From: Candidatus Omnitrophota bacterium
GTDB lineage: Bacteria > Omnitrophota > Koll11 > Pluralincolimonadales > Pluralincolimonadaceae
DNA length: 17,602 bases
NCBI GenBank assembly: GCA_022709465.1
Contig: JAKLIT010000011.1
Location: 1-17,602 of the forward strand
Direction: 5' to 3'
A program made the translations under genes and the position numbers. Every line of letters starts with the position of its first letter. Positions within the stretch are counted from its first letter, which is position 1. This document shows positions 1 to 9,098 of the stretch, piece by piece. The notes beneath the pieces were generated by a model, which had not been told where the DNA came from, made no database searches, and worked only from the letters and a program-made list of their open reading frames with translations.

Positions 1-390
1 CCGGTGATACTGACCGGCGCAGGGAAAGACGTCGGCCTCGCAGAAAAGATCGCCGGCATGATGAAAAAGAAGCCTGTTATCGCCGCGGGCACGACCTCGC
101 TGAGGCAGCTTGCCTCGATAATGAAACGCGCGGCGCTCGTCGTCTCGAACGATTCGGGGCCGATGCATATAGCGGTCAGCCAGGGCGCGAAGACAATAGC
201 GATATTCGGGCCGACCGACCCTAAACTTACGGGGCCGTACGGCAGCGGAATATATAAGGTATTGCAGAAGAGTTCCGGGAAACCGGGATGCAAGATACCG
301 TGCTACAACCTGCGTTGCGAGGACGCCCTTTGCATGAAAGCGGTATCGGTAGATGACGTCATGCGCGAAGCGGAAGGGCTCCTCAAATGA
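1..390 (+). CDS. Family-9 glycosyltransferase (heptosyltransferase type), 3' part only
   Basis: The reading frame is open from the first base, so the gene starts upstream and only about 129 C-terminal residues are visible. They form the donor-binding half of a GT9 (RfaF/WaaF-like) glycosyltransferase, with the family signature NDSGPMHIA at residues 50-58 of the fragment followed by IFGPTDP. This family transfers ADP-activated heptose to LPS core or related acceptors on the cytoplasmic face of the inner membrane. The tail holds four cysteines (C97, C101, C106, C111, spacing C-x3-C-x4-C-x4-C), as in the next two genes. The TGA stop overlaps the ATG of the next gene (ATGA), indicating one operon with coupled translation. 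The GTG at position 4 is an internal codon, not the start. Family assignment is secure; the exact acceptor cannot be read from sequence. Confidence 0.88.
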   Translation, partial: PVILTGAGKDVGLAEKIAGMMKKKPVIAAGTTSLRQLASIMKRAALVVSNDSGPMHIAVSQGAKTIAIFGPTDPKLTGPYGSGIYKVLQKSSGKPGCKIPCYNLRCEDALCMKAVSVDDVMREAEGLLK

Positions 391-1358
391 AAAGCGCGAA
401 GAAGATACTTGTTATAACTTTAAGCAATATAGGCGATGCCGTGCTGACGCTGCCGGTGATGGACGCGCTGCGCGCGCAATACGGCGAAGCGGAGATAGAC
501 GTGGTCGCGGGACCGCGTTCCGCGGAGGTCTTCTTATCGGACCCGAGGATTAATAAAGTATACGTATATGATAAGTCGGCCCCGTTGGCGCGTAAGGCCG
601 GCCTCATGTTAGAATTAAGGAAGAGGCGGTATGACCTGCTAGTGGACCTGCGCAACAGCATGTTCGGGTTCTTTGCCGGCGCAAGGGCTTCCAACGGGCC
701 CGCCAAGGTGACAGCGGGCGAAGCAAAACACAAGACTGAGGAGCATCTCGACAGGATAAGGCAGCTCGGTATAGACGCGAAATACGCGCCGTCGCCGGTC
801 TGGATAGGGAAGCACGACGAGGAGAAGGCCAGGATCCTTCTGAGGGATAAAGGCATATCGGACGCCGACAGGTTGATATGCGTAAGCCCGGGCGCGAAGA
901 GCCATATAAAGAAGTGGAGCGAGGGCGGATTCGCCAAGGCCTGCGACATGCTTGCCGCGTCGTATAAGATGAAGGTCGTGTTCGTCGGCGACGCCTCCGA
1001 GAAGGAGACATGCCAGAGGATAATTAACATGATGCGCAGTTACGCCGTCTCGACCGCAGGTTCGACGAACCTGCGCGAACTCGCGTGGATCATAAAACGC
1101 TCGTCGCTGCTGATAACCAACGACAGCGCGCCTTTGCACATAGCGGGTTCCGTCGGGACGCCGGTTGTGGCGATATTCGGCCCGACCGACCCGAAAAAAT
1201 ACGGGCCAAGGCAGGGTGCGGGAGTCGCGGTCAGCAGGAAGCTCCACTGTTCGCCGTGTGAGGCCGCGCAGTGCAGGTATAACCTTGAATGCATGAAATC
1301 CGTGACCGTCGAAGAGGTATTTGATACCGCGAAAAAGGTGCTGGATGCCGGAAAATAA
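387..1358 (+). CDS. Family-9 glycosyltransferase, LPS heptosyltransferase type
   Basis: Complete 323-residue GT9 protein, typical length for WaaC/WaaF/WaaQ relatives. The N-terminal acceptor-side Rossmann domain opens with KILVITLSNIGDAVLTLP; Asp17 lies at the position of the conserved catalytic-region aspartate of the family. The donor domain carries SPGAKSHIKKW (about 167-177) and NDSAPLHIA (245-253), then IFGPTDP. Four C-terminal cysteines (288, 291, 296, 302) follow C-x2-C-x4-C-x5-C. It starts on an ATG inside the ATGA junction with the preceding gene and overlaps the next gene by 14 bases. It probably adds heptose to the inner core at the cytoplasmic membrane. Which heptosyltransferase (I, II or III) it represents is not resolvable here, so no symbol is given. 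Confidence 0.9.
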   Translation: MKSAKKILVITLSNIGDAVLTLPVMDALRAQYGEAEIDVVAGPRSAEVFLSDPRINKVYVYDKSAPLARKAGLMLELRKRRYDLLVDLRNSMFGFFAGARASNGPAKVTAGEAKHKTEEHLDRIRQLGIDAKYAPSPVWIGKHDEEKARILLRDKGISDADRLICVSPGAKSHIKKWSEGGFAKACDMLAASYKMKVVFVGDASEKETCQRIINMMRSYAVSTAGSTNLRELAWIIKRSSLLITNDSAPLHIAGSVGTPVVAIFGPTDPKKYGPRQGAGVAVSRKLHCSPCEAAQCRYNLECMKSVTVEEVFDTAKKVLDAGK

Positions 1359-2391
1359 GAGAAGATACAGGATACTGATAATCAGGACCGACAGGATAGG
1401 CGATGTCCTGCTCTCCACGCCCGCGATAAAGGCCGTGAGGGACGCGTACCCGAACGCGCATATCGCGATGATGGTAAGGCCGTATGTCGAGGATATCGTA
1501 GACGGCAACCCTTATCTCGACGAGGTCATCCTCTACGACAAGGATAACGAGCAGAAGGGGGTTTTGGCGACATTAGCTTTCATAGTAGGCCTTAGGCGAA
1601 AGAGGTTCGACCTCGCGATAGTCCTGCACCCGACGGTCAGGTCCAACCTGATACCTTTCCTCGCCGGCATACCCGAACGCGCCGGCTATGACAGGAAATG
1701 GGGTTTCCTTCTTACCAAGCGGCTGAAGGACACGAAACACCACGGTGAGAAGCACGAGATAGATTACAGCCTCGACGTCCTGCGGCCTATCGGGATAACG
1801 TCGAAGGACAGGGCGCTTTACATGCCCGTGAAGCCGGAATACGAGAGGGTCATAGAGCGTTTCATGGACCTCGCCGACCTCGGGAACAGGGATATCATAG
1901 TAGCGATAAGCCCGGGGGCGAGCTGCCCGTCGAAGCGCTGGCCCGCTTACAGGTTCGGCCGCGTGGCGGATGAGCTTATCGGAAGGCGCGGCGTAAAGGT
2001 AGTCATCATAGGCGGGCCGTCCGACAAGAAGACGGTAGGCGAAGTGAAGACGGGAATGTTGCACAGCCCGATAGTCCTGTCGGAGGAACATTCTCTCGGC
2101 GAGGTCGCGGCGCTGCTGAAGAGGTGCAAATTGCTGATCTCTAACGACTCCGGCCCGGTGCATATCGCGGTAGCGGTCGGGACCCCGGTCATCTCGATAT
2201 TCGGCAGGCTGGACCCGGGGCTTTCACCACAGAGGTGGGGGCCTGTCGGGCCGCGCGACATCGTTATACATAAGGATGTCGGCTGCGAGGAATGCCTCGC
2301 GCACAACTGTAAACTCAGCTTCAAATGCCTCGAGGCCGTCACCGTCGAAGATGTCCTTTCGGCGGCGGAAGGGCTCCTCGGCGGCAATTGA
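1345..2391 (+). CDS. Family-9 glycosyltransferase, LPS heptosyltransferase II (WaaF)-like
   Basis: A 348-residue GT9 protein. I chose the ATG at 1345 because it follows an AAGG at 1335-1338 and begins just before the ILIIRTDRIGD strand; an in-frame TTG at 1321 would add eight unlikely residues. Motifs: RTDRIGDVLLSTP with Asp20, PGASCPSKRWP (190-200, the family's lysine-containing donor-phosphate loop), NDSGPVHIA (267-275), and cysteines 314, 317, 322, 328 in C-x2-C-x4-C-x5-C. The PGAS..KRWP loop makes it the most WaaF-like of the three, but that is a judgement by eye. It transfers heptose from ADP-heptose, the product of the kinase/epimerase pathway encoded directly downstream. Its TGA stop lies inside the -35 box of the next promoter. 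Confidence 0.9.
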   Translation: MPENKRRYRILIIRTDRIGDVLLSTPAIKAVRDAYPNAHIAMMVRPYVEDIVDGNPYLDEVILYDKDNEQKGVLATLAFIVGLRRKRFDLAIVLHPTVRSNLIPFLAGIPERAGYDRKWGFLLTKRLKDTKHHGEKHEIDYSLDVLRPIGITSKDRALYMPVKPEYERVIERFMDLADLGNRDIIVAISPGASCPSKRWPAYRFGRVADELIGRRGVKVVIIGGPSDKKTVGEVKTGMLHSPIVLSEEHSLGEVAALLKRCKLLISNDSGPVHIAVAVGTPVISIFGRLDPGLSPQRWGPVGPRDIVIHKDVGCEECLAHNCKLSFKCLEAVTVEDVLSAAEGLLGGN

Positions 2392-2416
2392 CATAAGACG
2401 TTAATAGTGGTAAACT
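2388..2416 (+). promoter_or_regulatory. Sigma-70-type promoter of the heptose/Kdo operon
   Basis: TTGACA at 2388-2393, a 17-base spacer, and TAAACT at 2411-2416, preceded by TGG (2408-2410), which gives an extended -10 element. Transcription would start near 2423, leaving a leader of about 20 bases with an AAGGT ribosome site (2434-2438) before the ATG at 2444. The TGA stop of the preceding gene (2389-2391) is inside the -35 box. No terminator-like hairpin separates the two operons, so read-through from upstream is possible. Confidence 0.75.
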
Positions 2417-2443
2417 TTTCGACAACAGAAAGCAAGGTAAACC

Positions 2444-3361
2444 ATGAAATTCTTAGTGACCGGAGCGGCAGGCCTCATAGGCTCCAACCTCGCATTAGAA
2501 CTCCAGAAGCACGGCAAAACCATCGCTTTAGACGATCTTTCGGCAGGCAGGAAAGAGAACCTCGCGCGATTTAAAGGGGCGATGGTCATCGCGGATATAC
2601 GCAAGGTGGATTATTCGAAGTTCCTCGACAGGTGCGACGCGGTATTCCACCAGGCCGCCATCACCGATACGACCGTAATGGACAGGAACCTTATGCTTTC
2701 GGTCAACGTCGACGCCTTCAAGAGGCTCCTCATCTACGCTAAATCGATCGGATGCAAAAAGATAGTGTACGCGTCGAGCGCCGCGACATACGGCAAGGGC
2801 AAGGTCCCGATGAAAGAGACGGACAAGCCCGCGCCCGCCAACATCTACGGAGAAAGCAAGGTCCGCATGGAGCAGGTAGCGAAGGCGTTCGTGAAAGAGA
2901 ACCCGGACTTCTCCGTCGTTGGGCTGCGTTATTTCAACGTCTACGGCCCCGGCGAGACGCACAAGAAGAAGGCGGCGAGCATGATATACCAGCTCTACCT
3001 GCAGATGGCCTCGGGCAAACGGCCGAGGGTCTTCAAGTGGGGGGAACAATACCGCGATTTCATATACGTCAAGGACGTTGTCGCAGCGAACCTGAAGGCG
3101 ATGGCGTATAAAGGCAGCGGCGCCTTCAATGTGGGCACAGGCGCGCCCGCCACGTTCAACGAGGTCATAGCGGCCCTGAACAGGGCGCTGAAGAAGGACC
3201 TGACGCCCGACTATTTCGATAACCCTTACGGTTTTTACCAGGAAAGGACGCACGCCGATATGGCGCTGTCGAAGGCAGTGCTCAAGTTCACCGCGAAATA
3301 CGGCATAGAAGCGGGGATAAAAGATTACGTATCGATCCTGAAAAAACAGAAAAGGCGTTGA
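2444..3361 (+). CDS. hldD: ADP-L-glycero-D-manno-heptose 6-epimerase-like SDR protein
   Basis: A 305-residue extended short-chain dehydrogenase/reductase. Visible features: NAD(P)-binding GAAGLIG at 7-13, SSAATYG at 111-117, the catalytic pair Tyr135/Lys139 in YGESK, and RYFNVYGP followed by E-T-H-K-K, which closely resembles the HldD substrate loop (RYFNVYGPREGHK in E. coli, as I recall it). The length is close to E. coli HldD. The reaction inverts C6 of ADP-D-glycero-D-manno-heptose to give the L-glycero form, the donor used by heptosyltransferases such as the three encoded just upstream. It is the first gene of the operon; a heptose kinase follows after a one-base gap, which supports the call. 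A related UDP-sugar epimerase is the main alternative. Confidence 0.85.
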   Translation: MKFLVTGAAGLIGSNLALELQKHGKTIALDDLSAGRKENLARFKGAMVIADIRKVDYSKFLDRCDAVFHQAAITDTTVMDRNLMLSVNVDAFKRLLIYAKSIGCKKIVYASSAATYGKGKVPMKETDKPAPANIYGESKVRMEQVAKAFVKENPDFSVVGLRYFNVYGPGETHKKKAASMIYQLYLQMASGKRPRVFKWGEQYRDFIYVKDVVAANLKAMAYKGSGAFNVGTGAPATFNEVIAALNRALKKDLTPDYFDNPYGFYQERTHADMALSKAVLKFTAKYGIEAGIKDYVSILKKQKRR

Positions 3362-3362
3362 T

Positions 3363-4367
3363 ATGCTGAAAAAAACCGATCTGGAAAAATTCAACAGCAC
3401 TATTTCGAGGTTCAGCGGCGCGAAGGTCCTCGTCGTCGGGGACCTGATACTCGATGAGTTCATCTGGGGCGATTCCTCGAGGATTTCGCCGGAGGCGCCG
3501 GTACCGGTCGTGCTTGTGGGCAGGGAATCGATGATGCCCGGAGGCGCGGCCAACGTCGCGAGCAACATTAGCGCGATAGGAGCGAAGGCCTATCTGGCCG
3601 GGGTAATAGGCCGCGACGCGCACGGGCGCCAGCTCGAGACGATATTGAAGCAGAGGGACGTCGACCTCGAAGGCGTCATCTCGGATCCCGAGAGGCCGAC
3701 GACGCTCAAGACGAGGGTCGTGGCGCGCCACCAGCAGGTGGTAAGGATAGACCGCGAGAGCGCGAAGCCGCTCGCGGAATCGCTGAACAGGGAACTCGTG
3801 GCGTACATAAAATCAAAAATAAAAGAGGTCGACGGCGTCATCATAGAGGACTACGGCAAGGGCGTCATAACGCCCGGGCTGCTTAAAGAGATCGTCCCCC
3901 TCGCGAGAAAGCACAGGAAGATAATAACCGTGGACCCGAAGGAAGAGCATATTTCGTATTACAAGGGAGTGACGGCCATCACCCCGAACCGCAAAGAAGC
4001 GGAAGCCATGGGCGGCATAAAGGCCAAGGACGATCCAGCGCTGGATAAGCTCGGAAAGTCGTTGCTGGAAAGGCTGAAACTGCAGGCGGCGCTTATAACT
4101 TTAGGAGAGAACGGCATGAGGGTCTTTGAGCGCGGAGGTAAGATAACGCAGATACCTACGGTCGCGCAGGAGGTCTTCGACGTCTCGGGCGCCGGTGACA
4201 CGGTCATAGCTACTTTTACGGCGGCATTATGCGCCGGCGCGAAGATGATAGAGGCCGCGCATATCTCCAATTTCGCGGGCGGCATAGTGGTCGGGAAGGT
4301 CGGCGTCGCGTCGACATCCCAAGCAGAATTGAAAGCCCGCATAAGGGACCACCATTGGCAGCCATGA
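3363..4367 (+). CDS. rfaE1: D-glycero-beta-D-manno-heptose-7-phosphate kinase (kinase-only HldE)
   Basis: A 334-residue PfkB/ribokinase-family sugar kinase. The N-terminal VVGDLILDEF (24-33) and PGGAANVA (59-66) match the substrate-binding edge of HldE kinases; the C-terminal DVSGAGDT (273-280) holds the catalytic base Asp279 and the anion hole. It phosphorylates heptose 7-phosphate at C1 in the ADP-heptose pathway. E. coli HldE is about 477 residues with a fused adenylyltransferase; this protein ends after the kinase and shows no nucleotidyltransferase GxFDxxHxGH motif, so the adenylyltransferase must be a separate gene outside the window. An AAAAGG stretch about eight bases before ATG 3363 serves as ribosome site. 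The ADP-heptose epimerase next door makes a ribokinase of other specificity unlikely. Confidence 0.9.
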   Translation: MLKKTDLEKFNSTISRFSGAKVLVVGDLILDEFIWGDSSRISPEAPVPVVLVGRESMMPGGAANVASNISAIGAKAYLAGVIGRDAHGRQLETILKQRDVDLEGVISDPERPTTLKTRVVARHQQVVRIDRESAKPLAESLNRELVAYIKSKIKEVDGVIIEDYGKGVITPGLLKEIVPLARKHRKIITVDPKEEHISYYKGVTAITPNRKEAEAMGGIKAKDDPALDKLGKSLLERLKLQAALITLGENGMRVFERGGKITQIPTVAQEVFDVSGAGDTVIATFTAALCAGAKMIEAAHISNFAGGIVVGKVGVASTSQAELKARIRDHHWQP

Positions 4368-4384
4368 CCCGAGGAGGCATCTGA

Positions 4385-6744
<2,360 letters not shown>

Positions 6745-6747
6745 AAC

Positions 6748-7593
6748 GTGGCAAAGACCGTATCTATCGGAAAGATAAAGATCGGCGGGGATAACCCGCT
6801 GGTACTGATAGCCGGGCCGTGTGTGATAGAGAGCGAATCGTCGGCCATCCGGCACGCGCGCGCGATAAAGAAGGTCGCGGACAGGCTCGGCATCCCGTAT
6901 GTCTATAAGTCAAGCTACGATAAGGCCAACAGGACATCGGTCAAATCTTTTCGCGGCCCGGGGCTCGAAAAAGGGCTGAAGATACTGAAGGCGGTAAAGG
7001 CAGCCGCGGGCGTGCCTGTATTGAGCGACGTGCACTGCAAGGAAGATCTCGTTGCGGCCGCTAAGGTCCTCGACGTCATCCAGGTGCCGGCGTTCCTTTC
7101 GAGGCAGACGGATTTCATCATAGCCGCGGCAAGGACCGGGAAGGTCGTTAACATAAAGAAGGGGCAGTTCATGGCACCGTGGGACGTGAAATTCGCGGCC
7201 GAGAAAGCGTCGGCGGCGGGGAATAGGTCGATCATAATAACTGAACGCGGCGCCAGTTTCGGGTATAACAACCTCGTAAGCGACATGAGGTCGCTCGCGA
7301 TACTCGGTGAACTCGGCTACCCGGTCGTATTCGACGCGACGCATTCCGTGCAATTGCCGGGAGGCCAGGGCGAGTCGTCCGGAGGCGAGAGCAGGTTCAT
7401 ACCGGTGCTCGCGCGCGCGGCTGTGGCCGCGGGATGCGACGGCCTTTTCCTTGAGGTCCACGAGGACCCGAGGTGCGCGCTTTGCGACGGCCCGAACTCG
7501 GTAGCGCTCAAAGACCTCGAGGAGCTCCTTATTACGGTAAAGGAGATACACGAGATAGTAAGGGACAATACGGGCAAGGAGAGGCGCAAATGA
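6748..7593 (+). CDS. kdsA: 3-deoxy-8-phosphooctulonate synthase (Kdo-8-phosphate synthase), metal-dependent class
   Basis: A 281-residue TIM-barrel DAHP-synthase-family protein. It condenses phosphoenolpyruvate with arabinose 5-phosphate to Kdo 8-phosphate. Start is GTG 6748, seven bases after AAAAGGAG (6733-6740), which lies in the 3' end of pyrG. Motifs: IAGPCVIES (21-29), YKSSYDKANRTS (53-64), FDATHSVQLPGG (195-206), FLEVHEDP (234-241), CDGPNS (246-251). The four metal ligands of the Aquifex enzyme (Cys11, His185, Glu222, Asp233) correspond to Cys25, His199, Glu236, Asp247 here, with identical spacing of 174, 37 and 11. The metal-free class has Asn in place of the Cys. It is followed by the ATGA-overlapping kdsD, which supplies arabinose 5-phosphate. 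Confidence 0.97.
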   Translation: MAKTVSIGKIKIGGDNPLVLIAGPCVIESESSAIRHARAIKKVADRLGIPYVYKSSYDKANRTSVKSFRGPGLEKGLKILKAVKAAAGVPVLSDVHCKEDLVAAAKVLDVIQVPAFLSRQTDFIIAAARTGKVVNIKKGQFMAPWDVKFAAEKASAAGNRSIIITERGASFGYNNLVSDMRSLAILGELGYPVVFDATHSVQLPGGQGESSGGESRFIPVLARAAVAAGCDGLFLEVHEDPRCALCDGPNSVALKDLEELLITVKEIHEIVRDNTGKERRK

Positions 7594-8546
7594 TAAAGCG
7601 CGCGAAGGAAGTCCTCAGGATAGAAGCGGCCGCGGTATCGTCGCTGATACGCAGGATAGACAAAAATTTCGAGAAAGCGGTCAGGGCGGCCCTCGCGTGC
7701 AAGGGAAAGCTCGTAGTGACGGGCATGGGCAAGCCCGGTTTCATCGGCGCGAAGATATCGGCAACGCTCTCGTCGACGGGGACGCCGAGCCTTTACCTGC
7801 ACCCGGCGGATGCCATACACGGCGACCTCGGAAGGGTAACGAAGGACGATGTCGTGCTCGCGATATCGAACTCCGGCGAGACGGAGGAGATAATAAGGCT
7901 ACTGCCTACGCTGAAGAAGATCGGGACGAAGATAATAGCGATGACCGGCAACACGGATTCCACTCTCGCGAAGCACAGCGATATAGTGCTGGATGTAGCC
8001 GTGAAGAAGGAAGCATGCCCGCTCAACCTCGCGCCGACCGCTTCGACTACGGCAATGCTCGCGATGGGTGACGCGCTTGCTGTCGCGCTGCTGGACCGCA
8101 GGGGGTTCAGGCGTGAGGATTTCGCGCTGTACCATCCGGGCGGCTCGCTCGGCAAGAGGCTTATACTGAAGGTCGAGGATATTATGAGGAAGGGGAAGGC
8201 GAACCCGGTCGTCGGCGCCGATATGAAGATCAAAGATGTGCTGCTTAGGATCACCGGCGCGCGCGCCGGTTCGGCGAGCGTAGTTGATAAAAGGGGCGTA
8301 CTGGCCGGTATATTCACCGACGGGGACCTTCGCAGGCACCTCGGCACGGACCCGATGCTTTCTCTCAAGCCGGTAAAGCAGGTCATGACGAAGGGTCCCG
8401 TGACGATCTCTAAGGATATGCTTGCTGCGGACGCGTTCCGTGTCATGCGGGAGAAGAGGATAGACGAGATACCCGTTGTCGACAAATCGAAGAGGCCCAT
8501 AGGCCTCGTGGACGTCCAGGACCTGCTGAAGGCGGGGCTCGTATAG
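7590..8546 (+). CDS. kdsD: Arabinose-5-phosphate isomerase (KpsF/GutQ/KdsD family)
   Basis: A 318-residue protein: SIS domain (about 38-165) followed by two CBS domains (about 196-250 and 264-316), the standard KdsD architecture. It isomerises ribulose 5-phosphate to arabinose 5-phosphate for KdsA. I placed the start at ATG 7590 (ATGA overlap with kdsA, AAGGAGAGG at 7576-7584); an upstream in-frame start would add 39 residues read out of frame from kdsA. Residues matching E. coli KdsD Lys59, His88, Glu111, Glu152 and His193 fall at Lys48, His77, Glu100, Glu141 and His182 with identical spacing. The usual GMGKSGH reads GMGKPGF here. The CBS pair may sense a nucleotide or sugar nucleotide; this is family knowledge, not visible directly. 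Confidence 0.95.
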   Translation: MIKRAKEVLRIEAAAVSSLIRRIDKNFEKAVRAALACKGKLVVTGMGKPGFIGAKISATLSSTGTPSLYLHPADAIHGDLGRVTKDDVVLAISNSGETEEIIRLLPTLKKIGTKIIAMTGNTDSTLAKHSDIVLDVAVKKEACPLNLAPTASTTAMLAMGDALAVALLDRRGFRREDFALYHPGGSLGKRLILKVEDIMRKGKANPVVGADMKIKDVLLRITGARAGSASVVDKRGVLAGIFTDGDLRRHLGTDPMLSLKPVKQVMTKGPVTISKDMLAADAFRVMREKRIDEIPVVDKSKRPIGLVDVQDLLKAGLV

Positions 8547-8549
8547 CCG

Positions 8550-9050
8550 ATGGATATATCCGAAAAAGCGAAAAAGATAAAACTCCTTGTCCTTGACGTC
8601 GACGGGGTCATGACAGACGGCAGGGTGTATTACGACGATTTCGGCGACCAGCTTAAGGCGTTCGACATACAGGACGGCTACGGGCTGACGCTCTGGTGGA
8701 AGGCGGGGCTCAAGTCCGCTATCATAACCGCGAAGAAATCCCGCATCGTTACCCGCCGCGCGAAGGCATGCCATATCGATAAGGTCTTTATGGGCGCGCG
8801 GGACAAAGGCACCGAATACGAAAAATTACTTAAGATATTCAAGGTCACCGACGAAGAGGCCTGTTTCATCGGTGACGACCTGATAGACCTGCCTGTCATG
8901 AGGCGGGCGGGGCTGGCCGTCGCGGTGCCGTACAGCCGCCCTGAACTTAAAGCCATATCCCATTACACCACCATTGCTGAAGGCGGCCGCGGGGCGATAA
9001 GGGAGATCGTCGAGATCATCCTCAAAGCCCAGTCCAAATGGCACAGTTGA
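8550..9050 (+). CDS. kdsC: Kdo-8-phosphate phosphatase, HAD family
   Basis: A 166-residue cap-less HAD phosphatase of KdsC type. It removes the 8-phosphate from Kdo 8-phosphate, giving the Kdo used by KdsB. Motif I LDVDGVMTDG (15-24) gives nucleophile Asp16 and acid Asp18; DGYGL (42-46) is the KdsC substrate loop; motif II Thr60 is in IITAKKS; Lys86 lies in the ARDK segment; motif IV GDDLIDLPVM (108-117) binds Mg2+. Many KdsC read ITGR where this has ITAK. It starts three bases after the kdsD stop and is the last gene of the Kdo operon; its TGA stop (9048-9050) is part of the next promoter's -35 box. In many diderms the lpt transport genes follow kdsC, but not here. Confidence 0.93.
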   Translation: MDISEKAKKIKLLVLDVDGVMTDGRVYYDDFGDQLKAFDIQDGYGLTLWWKAGLKSAIITAKKSRIVTRRAKACHIDKVFMGARDKGTEYEKLLKIFKVTDEEACFIGDDLIDLPVMRRAGLAVAVPYSRPELKAISHYTTIAEGGRGAIREIVEIILKAQSKWHS

Positions 9051-9075
9051 CAAAAAAAATCTCCTAACGTATACT
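9047..9075 (+). promoter_or_regulatory. Sigma-70-type consensus promoter of the secretion/pilus operon
   Basis: TTGACA at 9047-9052, a 17-base spacer beginning with an A-tract, and TATACT at 9070-9075. This is a perfect -35 with a five-of-six -10 at ideal spacing. Transcription would begin near 9082, giving a leader of about 16 bases with AAAAGGAG at 9086-9093 before ATG 9099. The kdsC stop TGA is inside the -35 box. It separates the LPS operon from the nine-gene secretion operon. Confidence 0.85.
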
Positions 9076-9098
9076 ATGTTTCAATAAAAGGAGAACCG

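Noticed and set aside
639..1508. Long open frame on the minus strand opposite the glycosyltransferases
   Set aside because: It lies opposite two genes with clear GT9 motifs, shows no family motif itself and has the biased composition of an antisense shadow frame in GC-rich DNA.
2528..3568. 346-codon minus-strand open frame opposite hldD
   Set aside because: No recognisable domain; it is antisense to a gene with NAD-binding and catalytic motifs and spans a gene boundary.
7473..7589. 39-codon upstream extension of kdsD
   Set aside because: It overlaps the kdsA 3' end in another frame, reads as low-complexity Arg/Gly sequence, and the ATG at 7590 has a good ribosome site and an ATGA junction.
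8253..8270. Perfect 18-base palindrome ACCGGCGCGCGCGCCGGT within kdsD
   Set aside because: It encodes Thr-Gly-Ala-Arg-Ala-Gly in frame within a CBS domain, has no T-run and no intergenic position; GC-rich Ala/Arg/Gly codons easily produce such symmetry.
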